A DNA stretch of 59,298 bases from Candidatus Anammoximicrobium sp. GTDB lineage: Bacteria > Planctomycetota > Planctomycetia > Pirellulales > Pirellulaceae. Of this stretch, positions 1 to 8,953 are shown piece after piece. Below the pieces are notes generated by a model. The model saw nothing but the letters and a program-made list of their open reading frames with translations. It made no database searches and was not told the origin of the DNA. Positions within the stretch are counted from its first letter, which is position 1. Every line of letters begins with the position of its first letter. The stretch is from contig JAAYYU010000259.1 in NCBI GenBank assembly GCA_012515235.1, positions 1 through 59,298 on the forward strand, written 5' to 3'. A program made the position numbers and the translations under genes.

Positions 1-147
1 CTTTCAGTTGCTTCTTGAACCGTGTCCGGAATTTGCAGATCGTGGAGTGGTCGATCGTCCGCCCTTCCGTGAGCCACATGAAATCGACATTGTGCCCGGT
101 CATGTATTCCAGCACCCGGCTGGAACGATGCCCGCGGACCTCCTGAT
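1..147 (-). pseudogene. Transposase N-terminal fragment (DUF772 / IS1182-like), cut by the window edge
   Basis: Read on the minus strand, this stretch encodes GHRSSRVLEYMTGH followed by FMWLTEGRTIDHSTICKFR, which matches the N-terminal DUF772-type domain of IS5/IS1182-group transposases (pattern IRSSR-LE then DHSTI-RFR). The rest of the protein would lie left of the window. Upstream in the same frame there is a stop (TAG) near position 200, and the roughly 50 residues that normally precede the RSSR motif are not recognisable. The 5' end therefore looks truncated. No start codon with a convincing ribosome binding site precedes the homology. I am fairly sure of the family but not of the exact IS group. 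Confidence 0.6.
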
Positions 148-159
148 CTCTTCTTACCG

Positions 160-245
160 GCCGTTGCGAGCAGTATACCAAATACGTATTTTGATGTAAC
201 TACAATTACCATAAATAAGTATAAATTAAATCGACAGCCCGCTTG
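160..245. other. AT-rich island with a 12-bp palindrome next to the transposase remnant
   Basis: This short tract is strongly AT-rich in an otherwise GC-rich window. It contains a perfect 12-bp palindrome, AAATACGTATTT at 180-191, and a GTATAC nearby. It could be an IS end, a foreign remnant or a promoter region. From 246 to 488 no gene is recognised: the short open frames there show no known motif. Confidence 0.4.
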
Positions 246-488
246 TTCCGACCTCCGGCTGCCTGCGGTCGATGCCGGAAGACCAGGTCGCCGACTTGGA
301 AGGGGGCCTGGAGGAGACCGTGCAGACGGTCGTCTCCTTCGCGATCACGGCGCCGCCGCACGTCCGGTATTTCCCGCGGCCCGGAATCGCGGAGGACACG
401 GCAGACTCGAAGGCCGGGCCCCCGCGTGAGCACATCATCAACACCGAAACAGACAGGCGGCGCCAACCGCTTCGCTCCGATACGCGAT

Positions 489-1634
489 TCAATAGCGATA
501 CGTCGCCGCGACCCCGCTGGATGAGGGCATCTGGTCCTTGGGAACCACGATCACTTCCCCGCCGTTTTGCAGGACGGCTTCCGCGACGTCATCCAGCAGG
601 TCTTCGACGTCCGGATGATCGAGGTCCGTCCTCTGGATCGCGCCGCTGGCGGGGTCCATGTGGCCGGGTTCGACTCGATCCGCCTCGACCAGCAACGTGG
701 CCACCCGGCTCTGGACCGCCGCCCGCGCCACGTCGGAAAGGTCGGCGGAGCCCTTGTGCTGCGCAGCGGCCGTCCCAAAGGCCTCGCACAAGGCGGCCAG
801 CCGGGCTAGATACTGAGGCTCGACCACACGCCAGACGGCCTCGCGAAGCTGTTCGGCATCCAGCGCATCCGGATGAACCTCGACGGCCGCCTTCGCCAGG
901 AAAGGATTCTTGCTGACGGCGCGGAAGTCAGCATGGTGTTCGGCCGGCGCTGCGAGAATCAGCGGCAGACCGCTGGGCTTGGAGAACCGCACGAGGACTT
1001 CCTGGTCGATCACCCGGAAAAACCGCTCCGTGTCCTTGTCCACCTCGTCCGCCTTCGCCCCGTGGCCGTGGCGCATCACCGGGCCGTTGGGACCCTTGCC
1101 ATAGGAGGCGACCGTCAGGTGGGGTTCCGTCCGCTGGTCACCCAGGGCGGCGGTCAGGGTGGTTGGCATCTCGCCCGCGTCCAAGGAATCCAGGGCGTAA
1201 CGGGTGCCCTCGAACAAGCCGGCCGTCTGCCGCGTCAGGCACAGCACCTGGAACCGATCCGCCGACTGGACGGACCGCAACAACGGCTTGACATGGAAGC
1301 TCCCGGCGACGATGGCCAGTTCGCGGACCGGCTGTTGGAGCTGGAAGACCTCGAATTCCTCGGCGGCTCCCACGACGGCCAGGCCGTCCAGGGAGTTTTC
1401 CCAGAATTCCGCGTTCACGGCCAGATCGCGGAAGGGTTCCAGCAATCGGGCGATGTCCCGGCTGGCGTATTTCTGACGCAACGATTCCTCGGCCTGACGC
1501 ACGAGATTCCGGTAGCGAATGGGGTCTTGCTGGTTGTCGGGATGATGTCGGTGGGTGGGCAAGTACAGCGAGATGCAGGGCGGCTGGCGCGGCGGCAACA
1601 GGGAACGAAGCACGTCTCGAGTGAGCATCCGCAT
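489..1634 (-). CDS. baeRF-family protein (bacterial archaeo-eukaryotic release-factor-like)
   Basis: This 381-residue protein matches the baeRF group, bacterial proteins related to eRF1/aRF1 whose function is only predicted (ribosome-linked or RNA-related). The N-terminus has the conserved PCISLYLPTHR segment followed by QDPIRYRNL, and the C-terminus ends with the GGEVIVVPKDQMP and ATYRY signature seen in this family. No membrane segment or signal peptide is visible. The start at 1634 is chosen because GAAGGA lies about 10 nt upstream; the frame stays open to 1781, but that extension has no family similarity. The gene stands alone, with 373 bp before the next gene on the same strand. The family call is firm; the cellular role is unknown. 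Confidence 0.8.
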   Translation of the reverse strand: MRMLTRDVLRSLLPPRQPPCISLYLPTHRHHPDNQQDPIRYRNLVRQAEESLRQKYASRDIARLLEPFRDLAVNAEFWENSLDGLAVVGAAEEFEVFQLQQPVRELAIVAGSFHVKPLLRSVQSADRFQVLCLTRQTAGLFEGTRYALDSLDAGEMPTTLTAALGDQRTEPHLTVASYGKGPNGPVMRHGHGAKADEVDKDTERFFRVIDQEVLVRFSKPSGLPLILAAPAEHHADFRAVSKNPFLAKAAVEVHPDALDAEQLREAVWRVVEPQYLARLAALCEAFGTAAAQHKGSADLSDVARAAVQSRVATLLVEADRVEPGHMDPASGAIQRTDLDHPDVEDLLDDVAEAVLQNGGEVIVVPKDQMPSSSGVAATYRY

Positions 1635-2007
1635 AAGCTGGGGTCCTTCACAAGGGAAACGGAAGTGAGTTGCGAGTCTAGCGCGGTGGTTTTCAGGCCT
1701 CCCGGCCGAATGCCCGCCGCGTGTCTGGCAACTTGGTTTACCGACATTAGCATTATTGTCGGGGCGAAGAGCGCCGGTCAAGAGCGTGGGAACGCCAGCC
1801 GACCTCTTCGGGCGGGGTAGCCTGGCTTGCGGATGCGGCGTCGCGGCGTGAGCGCTCTCTCAGGGTCCAGGAGGCAAGATTCCCGCCGCGACAAATCCTC
1901 GCGCAACCACGTCAGAAAGTCGCATCGGCCAGCCGTCCGCTCGCCTGATCCAAGCAACCAATCTGCCTCAGCATTTGGCTGGGGGACCAAACGGTGACGC
2001 CGGACGT
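1635..2007. other. Intergenic, 373 bp, nothing recognised
   Basis: This gap separates the baeRF-type gene from the downstream end of the penicillin-binding fusion gene. A 77-codon minus-strand open frame (1778-2011) crosses it but overlaps the stop of the neighbour and resembles nothing known. No terminator-like hairpin with a T-run was found. Confidence 0.4.
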
Positions 2008-4146
2008 TCATTCACGCAACTGCTGCCAGGCCCAGCGGAACAGGTTGCGGCTGTCCGCATAGCGCGCGTCCGAGCTGGCCGAGCCCAGCACGATGACAAG
2101 CCGTTCCTGGCCCGCGCGGGTACCGTAGGCGACCAGGCAAGCGCCGGCGGCGTCCGTCGTGCCGGTCTTCACGCCCTCATAGCCTTCGATGCCCAGCAGG
2201 CGATTGCTGTTCTTCCACAACACGTTCCGGGTATGCCCCGCCGCGCTCGTCACGGCACAGCCGCGCTGGCGCGTGCGTACGTATTCGCGAAAGAGCGGCG
2301 ATCGGAGCGCGGCATGGGCCAGCGTCAGCAGATCGGCGGCGGTGGACTGATGGCCCTCGGCCGGCAAGCCATGCGGGTTGCAGAAGCGAGTGTCGTTCAG
2401 GCCCAGCGTTTTGGCCCGGCGGTTCATTTCCGCCACAAACCGAGCCACCGGATCGGCCGCGTCCGCCGCCTTCGACGGCGGATCGAAACGGCCGCCGAGA
2501 TGCTCCGCCAAAGCCACGGCCGCGTCGTTGCCCGAGGGCAACAGCAGTCCGTACAACAGTTCGCGGACCGTCAGCCGTTCGCCCGCAAGCAGACCGGCGG
2601 ATGAACCGATCGTGTCATCCGCCCGTCGCGAAAAGACGATTTCCTCGTCCAGCACGCCGGGATGCTCTTCGGCAAACTGGAGCGCCAGGTGGGCCGTCAT
2701 GATCTTGGTGGTGCTGGCAAAGTCAAGTTTCCGGCGCTCGTTGTTCGCCCGCAAGCGAGCCCCCGTGCGGGCATCGCCGATGATCCAGGCTTGACACGTC
2801 ACCAGCGGCGCCGCCGCCGGGTCATCCGGCGGCTGGCGCGGCAACACTTGAGCGTTGACCACTGCCGGATCGGGAATCGGTTCATCTTGCGTGACCAGTT
2901 TTCCCAACGCCTGCCAGGTCTGCGGGCCAACCTCGCCGCTCGCCGGCAGGCCGCGTTCTTCTTGAAATCGCAACACGGCGTCGCGGGTCGCCGGGCCAAA
3001 ATCGCCGTCCACCCCCAACTCGGGCGACGGGGAAAGACGCGCGTTCAAGGTCCTCTGCAAGAATCCTACCTGCGGCCCCGCGGCCCCCATTGCCAGCGCG
3101 GTCGGCGGTGCGGAGCGGTCGGCGACTCCGGACGGATTGAAATAGTCGTACGTGGCGCGCGCCAGGCGTGCGCACAACCGTTCGGCCGCGTTTTCCGAAG
3201 TCCACGAACGGTCCGCGTTGTCGGCCGTCAGCACGCAGATGGCGATCGGACCGCCGGGCGTCTCGAGAATGCCGGCGTCGGTCCGCACGGCATCGACCGC
3301 GCCCGTCTTGTGGGCGATCCTGGCGGACGGCGGCAAGTTCCGGGGGAACAGGTCCTTGTCCTGGCAGGCTGCCAAGTGCTGCAGCATGGCCTCGCAGGAG
3401 GCGGCCGAGGCCAGTTGCCGCCGGTGCAGCTGTTCAAACAGCCCGACCATTTCCCGCGGCGTCGTGCTCCCCAAGCCGAACTCCTTGCTCCGTTCGGGAA
3501 AGACGGACGTCTCGCGGCGATACACCTTGGAGTGGATCTTGGTGTTCGGAAAGCCCAGCTCCTGCATTGTGTCGGCGGTAGTCCGCAGGCCGATCTGATC
3601 CAGAACCAGATTGGTGGCCGTGTTGTCGGAGAACGCGATCATCAGGCGAATGGCGTCGCGGACGGACAAGGTTGCCCCGTCCGAGAAATGCCCGGTCAGG
3701 ATGCCGGAGCCGGGCACTCTGTCTTCTGCCCGCAGAACGACCGTGCGGCCCAGGTCCAAGGTCCCGGCGTCCGCCAGCCGGTAGGCCGTCGCCATGACGG
3801 CTACCTTGATCAGGCTGGCGGTGGGCAGGGCCTTGTCCGCGTGGTGCGCAAACTCTTCGCCCTTCTCCAGATGCTTGACCGCCATCGCGACTTTGCCTTG
3901 GTGAGCGGCCAGGAGCGGTCGCAGACGATCTCCCAAACCCGACTCGGCGCCGCTCGTTGCCGGAACGATCCCCCCACACAGCGCCGAGAACAGCAACACG
4001 ACTTGCCAACGCGGCGGGTGGCGGCGGCACGAACGAGGCGAGTTGCCGCGACTGGCTTGTCCGGCTGCCGCGGCCACGGCGGCCAGGGCACCACGGATCA
4101 TGTTGAAGCGATCTGGCAACCGCTGATACCTGGCATTCGCGAGCAT
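2008..4146 (-). CDS. Fusion: class-A beta-lactamase-like hydrolase, peptidoglycan-binding domain, D-Ala-D-Ala carboxypeptidase (S11)
   Basis: This 712-residue protein holds two complete serine penicilloyl-type domains. A membrane segment or signal (VVLLFSALCGG) lies near residues 49-58. Domain 1 (about 69-335) is beta-lactamase class-A-like, with SLIK (Ser111, Lys114), SDN (173-175) and KTG (280-282); the usual ExxLN omega-loop motif is not evident. A PG_binding_1-type domain follows (about 356-416, VDGDFGPATRDAVLRFQ). Domain 2 (about 445-712) is a peptidase S11 carboxypeptidase with STTK (478-481), SGN (538-540) and KTGT (about 660). The likely site of action is the periplasm, on peptidoglycan peptides or beta-lactams. 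The start at 4146 has AGGAAG about 11 nt upstream; an ATG at 4260 also has AGGA at 8 nt and cannot be excluded. Substrates are inferred. Confidence 0.85.
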   Translation of the reverse strand: MLANARYQRLPDRFNMIRGALAAVAAAAGQASRGNSPRSCRRHPPRWQVVLLFSALCGGIVPATSGAESGLGDRLRPLLAAHQGKVAMAVKHLEKGEEFAHHADKALPTASLIKVAVMATAYRLADAGTLDLGRTVVLRAEDRVPGSGILTGHFSDGATLSVRDAIRLMIAFSDNTATNLVLDQIGLRTTADTMQELGFPNTKIHSKVYRRETSVFPERSKEFGLGSTTPREMVGLFEQLHRRQLASAASCEAMLQHLAACQDKDLFPRNLPPSARIAHKTGAVDAVRTDAGILETPGGPIAICVLTADNADRSWTSENAAERLCARLARATYDYFNPSGVADRSAPPTALAMGAAGPQVGFLQRTLNARLSPSPELGVDGDFGPATRDAVLRFQEERGLPASGEVGPQTWQALGKLVTQDEPIPDPAVVNAQVLPRQPPDDPAAAPLVTCQAWIIGDARTGARLRANNERRKLDFASTTKIMTAHLALQFAEEHPGVLDEEIVFSRRADDTIGSSAGLLAGERLTVRELLYGLLLPSGNDAAVALAEHLGGRFDPPSKAADAADPVARFVAEMNRRAKTLGLNDTRFCNPHGLPAEGHQSTAADLLTLAHAALRSPLFREYVRTRQRGCAVTSAAGHTRNVLWKNSNRLLGIEGYEGVKTGTTDAAGACLVAYGTRAGQERLVIVLGSASSDARYADSRNLFRWAWQQLRE

Positions 4147-4496
4147 CGTCTGGTTCTTCCTGGTTGTGGCCCGCCGGACCCTCAACGGTTCCGAAGCGCC
4201 GGGCTTCTGCGCGTCGGAAAACGGCCGCATCCGAGCTTGAGAAAATCCGCTGCGGTTCATTGTGACCATCCTGACGCCGGATACAATCCGAGAACGGTCA
4301 GGGCGGGACGCCTGTCGGGACGCTGATCTCGAGTGTCTCGCCGAACAGCACGCCGCCAGCACCGCGGCCGGGACACCGGGTGCACCGCGTCTGGCCCGGT
4401 GTCGTCAGGTTGTCGTGCCGGCAGCGGCCAGCTAGACTGCTGGGCGGCGGCGTGATTTCCACACCGCTTACCAATTCTTGCAAGGAGCGACGCCCC

Positions 4497-5864
4497 ATGA
4501 GCAGCTTGAACCGCCGCGATTTCCTCGGACAGGCAAAAGGTTCGGCCATCGGCCTGGCTGCGGGATTGACCATCCTCTCCGATCCGCGGTCCGTGCGGGC
4601 AACTCCGGCCAACGACAAGGTCATTCTGGCGATCGTCGGCTGCCGCGGTCGAGGCAACATGCTGGCCACCGGGTTTGCCAGCCGCGACGACTGCCAGTTC
4701 GCCTACTTCTGCGACGTGGATCGCAAGATGCACGAGACTCGGGCCAAGGGCATCGCCACGCTCCAAGGCGGAAAGATGCCCGTCTATGAGCCCGACTTCC
4801 GGAAGATGCTGGAGGACAAATCGGTCGATGCCGTCATCCTCGCCTTGCCGCCGCATTGGCACGCCTTGGCGACGATCTGGTGTTGCCAGGCCGGCAAGGA
4901 CGTGTATTGCGAGAAGCCGCAGAGCCACAATTGCTGGGAGGGCCGCCAGGCGGTCGAGGCGGCGCGAAAATACAACCGCATCGTGCAGATCGGCATGCAG
5001 AACCGGTCCGCCCCCTACAACCACGCGGCCCGCGAGTACATCGCGGCGGGAAAGCTCGGCAAGATTCACCGGGTCCGCGTGGTCAACCAGAAGGGCGAGC
5101 CGAATTTCCCCATGGCCCCCGACAGCGATCCGCCCGAAGGCTTCAATTGGGACATGTGGAACGGGCCGGCCCCCGAGCACAGATACAACCCGACGCTGCG
5201 CTACCAGTGGCGATTCTTGTGGCGTTATTGCGGCGGTGACATGACCTACGACGGCATCCACCAGGTGGACCTGGCCCGCTGGCTGTGCGGCCTGAAGTAC
5301 CCCCAGACCGTCTTCTCCAACGGCGCTCGCTACGACCGCGACGGCGCCGCCGAGACGCCCGATACCCAGTTGGCCATCCTGGAGTTCGACGACCTGGTGA
5401 TGAGCTTCGACCTTTCGCTGTACACGCCCTACATGATCAAAGCCGACATGGGCGTGCGCGACGGCGACATCTACCCGTATTGGCCTCAGAACACCGAGCG
5501 CATCGAGATCTACGGCAGCGACGCTCTGATGTTCGTGGGCCGCATGGGCTCGGGGTGGCAAGTCTTCGTGCGGCAGAAAAACCGCCAGCCGGTGATCCGC
5601 GACCAGATGCACGGCCGGTTCCCCGATCAGGAACACTTCCAGAACTTCATCGAGTGCGTGCGCAGCCGCAAGACGCCCAACGCCGAGATCGCCGAGGGAC
5701 ACCTCAGCTTGCTCTTGGTCCATTACGCGATGATCAGCTACCGGCTGGGGGCCGAGAAACTGACCATCGACCCGAAGACCGAACAGATCGTCGGCAACGC
5801 CCGCGCCATGGAGCTCTTCACGCGCGAGTATCGCCAGCCGTGGGTGGTGCCGGAGAAGGTGTGA
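4497..5864 (+). CDS. Tat-exported Gfo/Idh/MocA family oxidoreductase
   Basis: This 455-residue protein is predicted to be an NAD(P)-dependent dehydrogenase of the Gfo/Idh/MocA family, acting on sugars or cyclitols outside the cytoplasm. It opens with a twin-arginine signal (NRRDFLGQAKG then a hydrophobic stretch), followed by the dinucleotide-binding loop VGCRGRGNM near residue 42. The family EKP motif is present as VYCEKPQSHN. The C-terminal half has the usual DMTYDGIHQVDLARWL segment. The start is set by AAGGAG at 4481-4486, about 10 nt before the ATG; the frame is open from 4380. It precedes the flavoprotein at 5928 by 63 bp in the same direction, so co-transcription is possible. The substrate cannot be read from the sequence. 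Confidence 0.9.
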   Translation: MSSLNRRDFLGQAKGSAIGLAAGLTILSDPRSVRATPANDKVILAIVGCRGRGNMLATGFASRDDCQFAYFCDVDRKMHETRAKGIATLQGGKMPVYEPDFRKMLEDKSVDAVILALPPHWHALATIWCCQAGKDVYCEKPQSHNCWEGRQAVEAARKYNRIVQIGMQNRSAPYNHAAREYIAAGKLGKIHRVRVVNQKGEPNFPMAPDSDPPEGFNWDMWNGPAPEHRYNPTLRYQWRFLWRYCGGDMTYDGIHQVDLARWLCGLKYPQTVFSNGARYDRDGAAETPDTQLAILEFDDLVMSFDLSLYTPYMIKADMGVRDGDIYPYWPQNTERIEIYGSDALMFVGRMGSGWQVFVRQKNRQPVIRDQMHGRFPDQEHFQNFIECVRSRKTPNAEIAEGHLSLLLVHYAMISYRLGAEKLTIDPKTEQIVGNARAMELFTREYRQPWVVPEKV

Positions 5865-5927
5865 CCCGCTACCATTCACGGCAGAAAGATCTGCACAGTT
5901 CATTCCCGGAACCAAGGAGCAGCGAGC

Positions 5928-7610
5928 ATGTCGGACGTCAAGCAAGTGGTCATTATCGGCGGCGTTGCCGCGGGGCCGAAGGTGGCTTCCCGGATCATCC
6001 GCCTGGCGCCAGATGCGGAAGTGACGATCGTCGAGAAAGGAAAACTGCTTTCCTACGCCGGGTGCGGGCTGCCCTATTACGTGTCGGGCGTGGTCAAGGA
6101 GCAGGCGGAACTGATGTCGACGCCCGTGGGCGTCGTCCGCGACCCGGTGTTCTTCCGGCAGGTCAAGAACGTCCACGTCATGAACCAGACCGAGGCCGTC
6201 CAGGTGGACCGCGCGGGCAAGCGGGTGGAAGTCCGCGATGCCAGCGGCGGCCGGTCGTGGCTGCCTTACGACAAGCTGGTCTTCGCCACCGGCGCGACGC
6301 CCGTAGTGCCGCCCATCCCGAACGTCCACCTGGAAAACATCCTGACGTTGCACGGGGTCCACGACGCGGAACAGATCAAAACGCTGTTGTCCGAACACAA
6401 GGCCCGCGACGTGGTGGTCGTGGGCGGGGGACTGATCGGCGTGGAAGCCACCGAGGCGCTGGTCCAGTGCGGGTGCCGCGTGACAATCGTGGAAATGCTG
6501 CCGCAGATCCTGGGCATGCTGGATTCGGAGATCGCCCGGCTGGTCGAGCAGCACATGGAATCGCACGGCGTCAAAGTGCTGACCGGGACCAAGGTCCAAG
6601 CGTTCGAAGGCCAGGGCCGGGTCCAGGCGGTAGTGACCGACCGCGGCAAGCTGCCGGCCGAGATGGTGATCGCGGCCGTCGGCGTGCGTCCCGCGGTGGG
6701 ACTGGCGCGGGCCGCCGGCTTGGAGATCGGAACAACGGGAGCGATCCAGGTCGATCCTCGGATGCGCACGTCCGATCCCGACATCTACGCGTCCGGCGAC
6801 TGCGTGGAGTGTGTGGATCTGCTCACCGGCAAGCCTTGTTTTGTGCCGCTGGGCTCGACGGCCAACAAGCAAGGACGGGTCGCAGCCAACAACATCTGCG
6901 GCCTGGACGACACCTTCCCCGGCGTGCTGGGAAGCACCGTCTGCAAGGTGTTCGATTACTGCGTGGCCCGAACGGGATTGACGGAGACCGCGGCGACCCA
7001 ACAGGGCTACGATCCGGTCGTCGCACTGGCGCCAGCGGCGGATCGAGCCCACTACATGCCCACCGCCAAGCCGTTGCTGCTGAAGATCGTGGTCGACCGG
7101 AACTCCCGGCGTCTGCTCGGCGTTCAGGCCACGGGGCCGGGGGCCGGCGACAAACGGATCGACGTGGCGGCGATGGCCATCACGGCAGGGATGACGGTCG
7201 ATCAACTGGCCCAGGTGGATCTGTGCTACGCCCCGCCCTATGCGTCCGCCATGGACAACCTGATCACGGCTGCCAACGTCGCGAGAAACAAGTTGGACGG
7301 GCTGATGACGGGCGTGTCGGCGAGGGACGTCAACCGCCTGTTGCAGGACGGTGCGGATTTCGTGCTCCTCGACGTCCGTTCCCCGGCGGAATATGGTCAG
7401 GTCCGCTTGCCCCATTCGACCTTGATCCCGCTGGGAAAACTCCGCAGCCGGCTGGACGAGTTGCCCAGAGACAAACCCATCGTGGCCTTCTGCCAGATCT
7501 CCCTGCGCGGCTACGAAGCCTCGTTGATCCTCAAGGCGGCGGGATTCAAGGACGTGCGCGTGCTGGACGGCGGCGTCGCGATGTGGCCGTTCGAGAAGAT
7601 CGCGCCGTAG
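5928..7610 (+). CDS. CoA-disulfide reductase-like flavoprotein with C-terminal rhodanese domain
   Basis: This 560-residue pyridine-nucleotide-disulfide oxidoreductase has the CoADR-RHD architecture. The FAD-binding loop IIGGVAAG is at 9-16. The single redox cysteine typical of CoA-disulfide reductases and persulfide reductases is Cys46 in SYAGCGLPYY. The NAD loop VVGGGLIGVEA lies near residue 165, and the YAPPY segment is conserved before a C-terminal rhodanese domain (about 460-560). That domain keeps its catalytic cysteine (Cys522 in FCQISLRGYEA). Family members reduce CoA disulfide, CoA persulfide or polysulfide with NAD(P)H, so a sulfur or thiol redox role is likely. A strong AAGGAG sits about 11 nt before the ATG. 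Confidence 0.88.
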   Translation: MSDVKQVVIIGGVAAGPKVASRIIRLAPDAEVTIVEKGKLLSYAGCGLPYYVSGVVKEQAELMSTPVGVVRDPVFFRQVKNVHVMNQTEAVQVDRAGKRVEVRDASGGRSWLPYDKLVFATGATPVVPPIPNVHLENILTLHGVHDAEQIKTLLSEHKARDVVVVGGGLIGVEATEALVQCGCRVTIVEMLPQILGMLDSEIARLVEQHMESHGVKVLTGTKVQAFEGQGRVQAVVTDRGKLPAEMVIAAVGVRPAVGLARAAGLEIGTTGAIQVDPRMRTSDPDIYASGDCVECVDLLTGKPCFVPLGSTANKQGRVAANNICGLDDTFPGVLGSTVCKVFDYCVARTGLTETAATQQGYDPVVALAPAADRAHYMPTAKPLLLKIVVDRNSRRLLGVQATGPGAGDKRIDVAAMAITAGMTVDQLAQVDLCYAPPYASAMDNLITAANVARNKLDGLMTGVSARDVNRLLQDGADFVLLDVRSPAEYGQVRLPHSTLIPLGKLRSRLDELPRDKPIVAFCQISLRGYEASLILKAAGFKDVRVLDGGVAMWPFEKIAP

Positions 7611-7628
7611 GCCGGCCCGCGTTTCCGC

Positions 7629-8495
7629 TCACGTGGCGAACGAGCCCGGCGCGAGCAGCACTTCGCCCAAGTCGTTCTCGCCGGGTTTGATTTCGAATTC
7701 GGCCCGTCCACGCTTCCAGGCAGTCGTTTTTCCCTGGAACTTCACTTCCGTGAGGTAGCCGGCTTGTTCGTGCCAGAACTGGAACGTCCATTTGCCGGGC
7801 GGCAGATTCTTGATCACAAAGCTGCCGTCGGCGTCGGAGACGGCCATGTACGGATTGTCCTTCACAAGCAACCAGCCCGATTCCCACGGATGCAAGCTGC
7901 AGCTGACGCGGGCCGGCATGCGTTCGGCGTTGGGAAAGGCCTGCCGCCACTGGCCCTTGATCGGGATGACGATATTGATTGGCGGATTGCTCAAGGTGTC
8001 GATCTTGGCGCTGTCCCCAATCGGGTTGAGGTTGCGAATCAACAGCGTTTGCGTGGTCCGCAGGACTTGGGCGTGCGGTTCGAAGCGACAGCCGTCGCAA
8101 TCCAGGTGCACTTCCGCTTTTTCCGTCTCGGCATACGAAGGGTGAATGGTCGGCGGCGCATCCTTGCGGGCCAGGTACAGCCAGACGATCACGTTGGCCA
8201 ACCCCCGATTCGCCGGGTTCACCACAACGTGTTCTTCCAGAATGTTCTGCTTGCAGCAGAAATCCTGGTCCGCCGTAATTACGGCAGGCTTGCGGACGGG
8301 AGGATCGCCGTCATAGACGAAGCGGGCCTTCAAGTCGCCTCCGTCAAAGGGCGCATTCGCGGCGACCAGCAGAGAAGCCACGGACGCGCTGTTCGCCGCC
8401 GCGGCGGCTGAATTTCCCGAAGCCAGCACGGCTCCCGCCACGGCGGCTGAGGACGTCTTCAGGAACTTGCGCCGGCTGTCAATGGCGTCAGACAT
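7629..8495 (-). CDS. Tat-exported cupredoxin-like / carboxypeptidase-regulatory-like protein
   Basis: This 288-residue protein starts with a twin-arginine signal (SRRKFLKTSSAA, then an Ala-rich hydrophobic stretch). The mature part resembles planctomycete methylamine-utilisation or plastocyanin-like proteins: a beta-rich domain with DQDFCCKQNILEE and SLHPWESGWL motifs, then an Ig-like carboxypeptidase-regulatory segment (AVSDADGSFVIKNLPPGKW). Cys and His residues suitable for metal binding are present (CSLHPW), but a complete type-1 copper set is not proven. AGAGGAAG lies about 9 nt upstream of the ATG at 8495. It is convergent with the flavoprotein gene (18-bp gap) and divergent from the seven-heme cytochrome gene, which hints at a shared redox function. 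Confidence 0.7.
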   Translation of the reverse strand: MSDAIDSRRKFLKTSSAAVAGAVLASGNSAAAAANSASVASLLVAANAPFDGGDLKARFVYDGDPPVRKPAVITADQDFCCKQNILEEHVVVNPANRGLANVIVWLYLARKDAPPTIHPSYAETEKAEVHLDCDGCRFEPHAQVLRTTQTLLIRNLNPIGDSAKIDTLSNPPINIVIPIKGQWRQAFPNAERMPARVSCSLHPWESGWLLVKDNPYMAVSDADGSFVIKNLPPGKWTFQFWHEQAGYLTEVKFQGKTTAWKRGRAEFEIKPGENDLGEVLLAPGSFAT

Positions 8496-8953
8496 CGGTG
8501 TACTTCCTCTTTCATTTTCTGCAAAGGCTGAAACCGCTCCCCTGGCCACAACGGGCGCGGCGGTCAAGGTCTCCATTTCCTTTATAGCTTGTCGGCCAAG
8601 GCTGGCCCATGCCAAACGGAAAACGCAACGCAAGCATAACCGCAAGACGTTTCGATGGACACCGTGAGGAGCAGAAAATGAGAGGAACAGAAAACGGCCG
8701 GCCGTCCACATCCCGGCTTGCAGTTTGCAAGAGCAACCGAGGCGGAATCGCTGCGAAATACACGGTCCGAGAAATGCGGCAAGGCATCGCCGTCCGGGAT
8801 ACAGCGCGGAAATGCTCCCCAGATGGCCGAGGCACAGGGAATGCCAGCTTTGTTCCTTGGAAAGTGAGCACGGCGGTCTCCGCTGGGCACCGCAGTTGCA
8901 TCTGACCTGGGATAACTAGGCAAATTGTGTCCATCCCCTCTGGAGGTTACGTG
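8496..8953. other. Divergent intergenic region, 458 bp, no gene
   Basis: The region separates the cupredoxin-like gene (-) from the multiheme cytochrome gene (+) and should hold both promoters. No pair of -35/-10 boxes stands out on either strand; a TATAAA on the minus strand at 8581-8586 has no good -35 partner. No hairpin terminator and no credible small gene were seen. Confidence 0.4.

Noticed and set aside
1778..2011. Small 77-codon minus-strand frame between the baeRF and PBP-fusion genes
   Set aside because: There is no known motif, its 5' end overlaps the next gene's stop, and its composition fits non-coding DNA.
4257..7415. 1052-codon minus-strand open frame opposite the oxidoreductase and flavoprotein genes
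   Set aside because: It is antisense to two well-supported genes, has His/Arg/Asp-rich composition without any known motif, and arises from high-GC codon use on the coding strand.
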